Positions 62,011-64,000 of a stretch of 64,000 nt of DNA are shown one piece after another. Made by a program: the position numbers and the translations under genes. The notes under the pieces were generated by a model. It searched no databases. It was not told where the DNA came from and saw only the letters and a program-made list of their open reading frames with translations. This DNA comes from Nemopilema nomurai (lineage: Eukaryota > Cnidaria > Scyphozoa > Rhizostomeae > Rhizostomatidae): the NCBI GenBank assembly GCA_003864495.1, contig ML133420.1:1001959-1065958 (forward strand). Direction: 5' to 3'. The first letter of the stretch is position 1, and each line of letters begins with the position of its first letter.

Positions 62011-62859
62011 CTCACCACCATCTCAACACAGCATGGGACTTTAAGTAGGATTCTACATGCAATTGTTTTCAAATGCAAACTCCTCCTTGTAACAACTCCC
62101 AGGATATTCCAGGCATGTCCAGAAAAATAATAAGGCGGATTTTACAGGCAAGGTAGTTGATTATATGTTCATAAACCTTGTCGAGCCACGAATATCTAGG
62201 TTCATTGCACAAACGTTTTCCAAGAAATCATCAAACCCCTTAAAAAGATAGTCAAAGTGATAAGTATAAGAATCGTGAACCAGAGCAAGCGGATACATTT
62301 TCTCATACTTTGGCCTAGAAAAACAAGGACTTTCGCCAGCAATTTGTTACCTTCTAGGGCAAAAGGCTTAATTTCTGGAAGACTTTTGCCTAAAAGTTTC
62401 TAGCTTTGAATCGTCAACTTCTTCGCAAAGGTATAAATTTTTACCTGTTGATAAAAATATGAATAATAAGTCCCTTTTCGTCATCTCTTCCCTTCAAAAA
62501 GGAGGTCTTGCATTTTCGGATATGCCTCGTGTCAGTATCCATCAATCTCTATGTGAAACATGCAAAAAGACTGCAAGTTTAGAATTCAATATTTAGAAAC
62601 CACGACAGCTTTCCTCTGAGTCTCCTGGGGGTGTTGAGGAAACCCCTTCAGACGCTCATTGTGTAAAACAATACCATATGGTTACAAAATATTTAGCCGT
62701 AGGCACTGAGCAACCTTCCCTTAAATTTATTCGCAGTTTCAGAATATATAACTTCATTCAGTATTTGCAACTCATTCAAAATTACTGGGCTGGCTTTTAA
62801 ACAGAAATTATATCGTAAGGAACGTAACCATGAAATTTTAGGTAGGTGTACGCTTTTGG

Positions 62860-63240
62860 CTACGATTGGTTACGATAGCTATGTATGGTAGGTAGGTATT
62901 TTACGCTGAGTACTACAGATGATTGTATAAAGATGGTTTTGGAGCTTGAGAAAACCATTGATGTAAGAGGTTTTGATAGACGGGCCTTTATTATTGAATG
63001 TATCAATTTGTTGCAAAAGCTACGTGACGTAAAGGCAAATGTGTCGCCACTGGTTACGTTTGGTTTCATATGGTAGGTAGATTCCTTGAAATTGCCACAA
63101 ATTGGGTTACATAATTTTTGAACAGTCACATAGGAAACTGAAGCATCTCGTACAAGCTCGTTGAGATTAGAGATCTCAACTATTGGTATACGATTTCTTG
63201 AAGCATCTGAGGCTTGACCTGGAAGGGGTGGATTAGCCAA
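62860..63240 (-). other. Overlapping open frames of unknown status
   Basis: A 126-codon minus-strand frame (62860-63240) overlaps a 63-codon plus-strand frame (62885-63076). The plus frame has a helical, charged composition (TIDVRGFDRRAFIIECIN) and ends at a possible donor ATATG|GTAGGT, so it could be an internal exon of a gene read to the right. The minus frame is longer but has no motif. At most one can be real. Confidence 0.2.
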
Positions 63241-63404
63241 GTTTTAATAATTATTGAGGCATATTCCCAATTTAAAATTCTTAAACATCAACAGAGTTTT
63301 AACGTCATTCGTTGAAAATTGGTTATCCTTCTTCGCTATACCTTTATATTATGGCTTCATAACCAATACATACTTTTTTTAAAAATTCCCTAATTTTTTG
63401 GTGA

Positions 63405-63490
63405 GCGTTAATATTCTTAAAAATCTTTCAACTTTAAGTCTAAGATAATTCTTATAGACTTTATTCTCATATAAAAATGTATGCTATCAA
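63405..63490. repeat. Dispersed AT-rich repeat, second site
   Basis: Shares ATATTCTTAAAAATnTTC and AATTCTTATAGAnTTTATTCT with the two segments at 17626-17985, at roughly 70-75% similarity by eye. Confidence 0.45.
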
Positions 63491-64000
63491 ATTGACAGCG
63501 TTCTTGAAATGTAACTAATATTTATCAGCAGAATCATAATTTTGCGAGCTTTAAGCTACTGTGGAGATTAAAAGCCTGCTATTTTTGACTCTGAAAAACC
63601 AATGACGTCAGACTGATAGGCCTTTAAGCTGCCTCTTCGCCATTTTCCACAGTGTGGCTTTGATTTTTCCACAACTGCCGGTTCCACCTTCATTACCAAG
63701 CGCAATTACAGACATTTTAATCAATGGGTATAAAAGCAAATCCACAAGTCCTCTCTCAGTTATCCGTTAAGACATTTTTCCTTCCGATGTGTTTTTTGCC
63801 ATTGGTGAGAGTCCTTGCACGTTTCACGTGTCCAAAACAAGACCTAAAGCTGACACCAGACAATCATTAGGTAATTTCCATTTACAAAGTCATTTCTCCA
63901 CAAAAAACTTTGATGATTCTTTCGATTTATATACAGCAAGATGTAGATTCCTTTAAGCAGAAATAGAAATAATCTGTATTTATTATTGGTCTTTGAATAA

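Larger units (their letters stand above)
62011..64000. other. Right-end intergenic region
   Basis: No recognised gene. Overlapping open frames on both strands occupy 62860-63240. A copy of the dispersed repeat is at 63405-63490. A second TGACGTCA is at 63603-63610. The rest is AT-rich without visible structure. Confidence 0.5.

Overview
The window looks like nuclear DNA from an animal. It is AT-rich, its genes are split by GT-AG introns, and it has metazoan gene families, satellite and transposon debris and no operons. A tolloid-type protease, a Wnt ligand, an M13 peptidase and a motile-cilium protein together point to a metazoan. The base composition and intron style would suit a cnidarian or another marine invertebrate, but I cannot fix the phylum from sequence alone. 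All gene models below were assembled by hand from splice sites and reading-frame continuity. The four main models keep frame from start to stop.

Layout: (1) 1-4508 is a satellite array with a 177-bp unit that runs off the left edge, followed by older, diverged relatives to about 5030. (2) 8165-18737 (+) is a 17-exon neprilysin/endothelin-converting-enzyme-like M13 metallopeptidase. (3) 24056-20983 (-) is a 6-exon dynein regulatory complex subunit 10 (IQCD/DRC10). (4) 28047-25859 (-) is a 5-exon divergent Wnt ligand. (5) 31297-30185 (-) is the 3' part of a small unrecognised gene. (6) 61405-35596 (-) is a complete 15-exon BMP1/tolloid metalloprotease with a 17-kb second intron. That intron carries polypurine stretches, minisatellites, a MITE-like element and possible gene relics. 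(7) 61406-64000 holds the tolloid upstream region, a dispersed repeat and an unassigned open frame.

Functionally the window pairs extracellular signalling (Wnt) with extracellular or membrane proteolysis (tolloid, neprilysin), and a ciliary structural gene sits between them. Wnt, the small gene and tolloid are all on the minus strand. Nothing in the sequence shows that they are co-regulated.

The points most worth a second look are: the satellite's conserved 14-bp palindrome, which also survives in diverged flanking copies; a Wnt that keeps its acylation site but has lost hallmark residues; a tolloid with a very short propeptide that still carries an aspartate-switch-like motif and a furin-like site; two inferred GC-AG introns; a neprilysin whose canonical C-terminal tryptophan abuts a perfect splice donor; and a MITE-like element with recognisable termini and an imperfect 8-bp target duplication.
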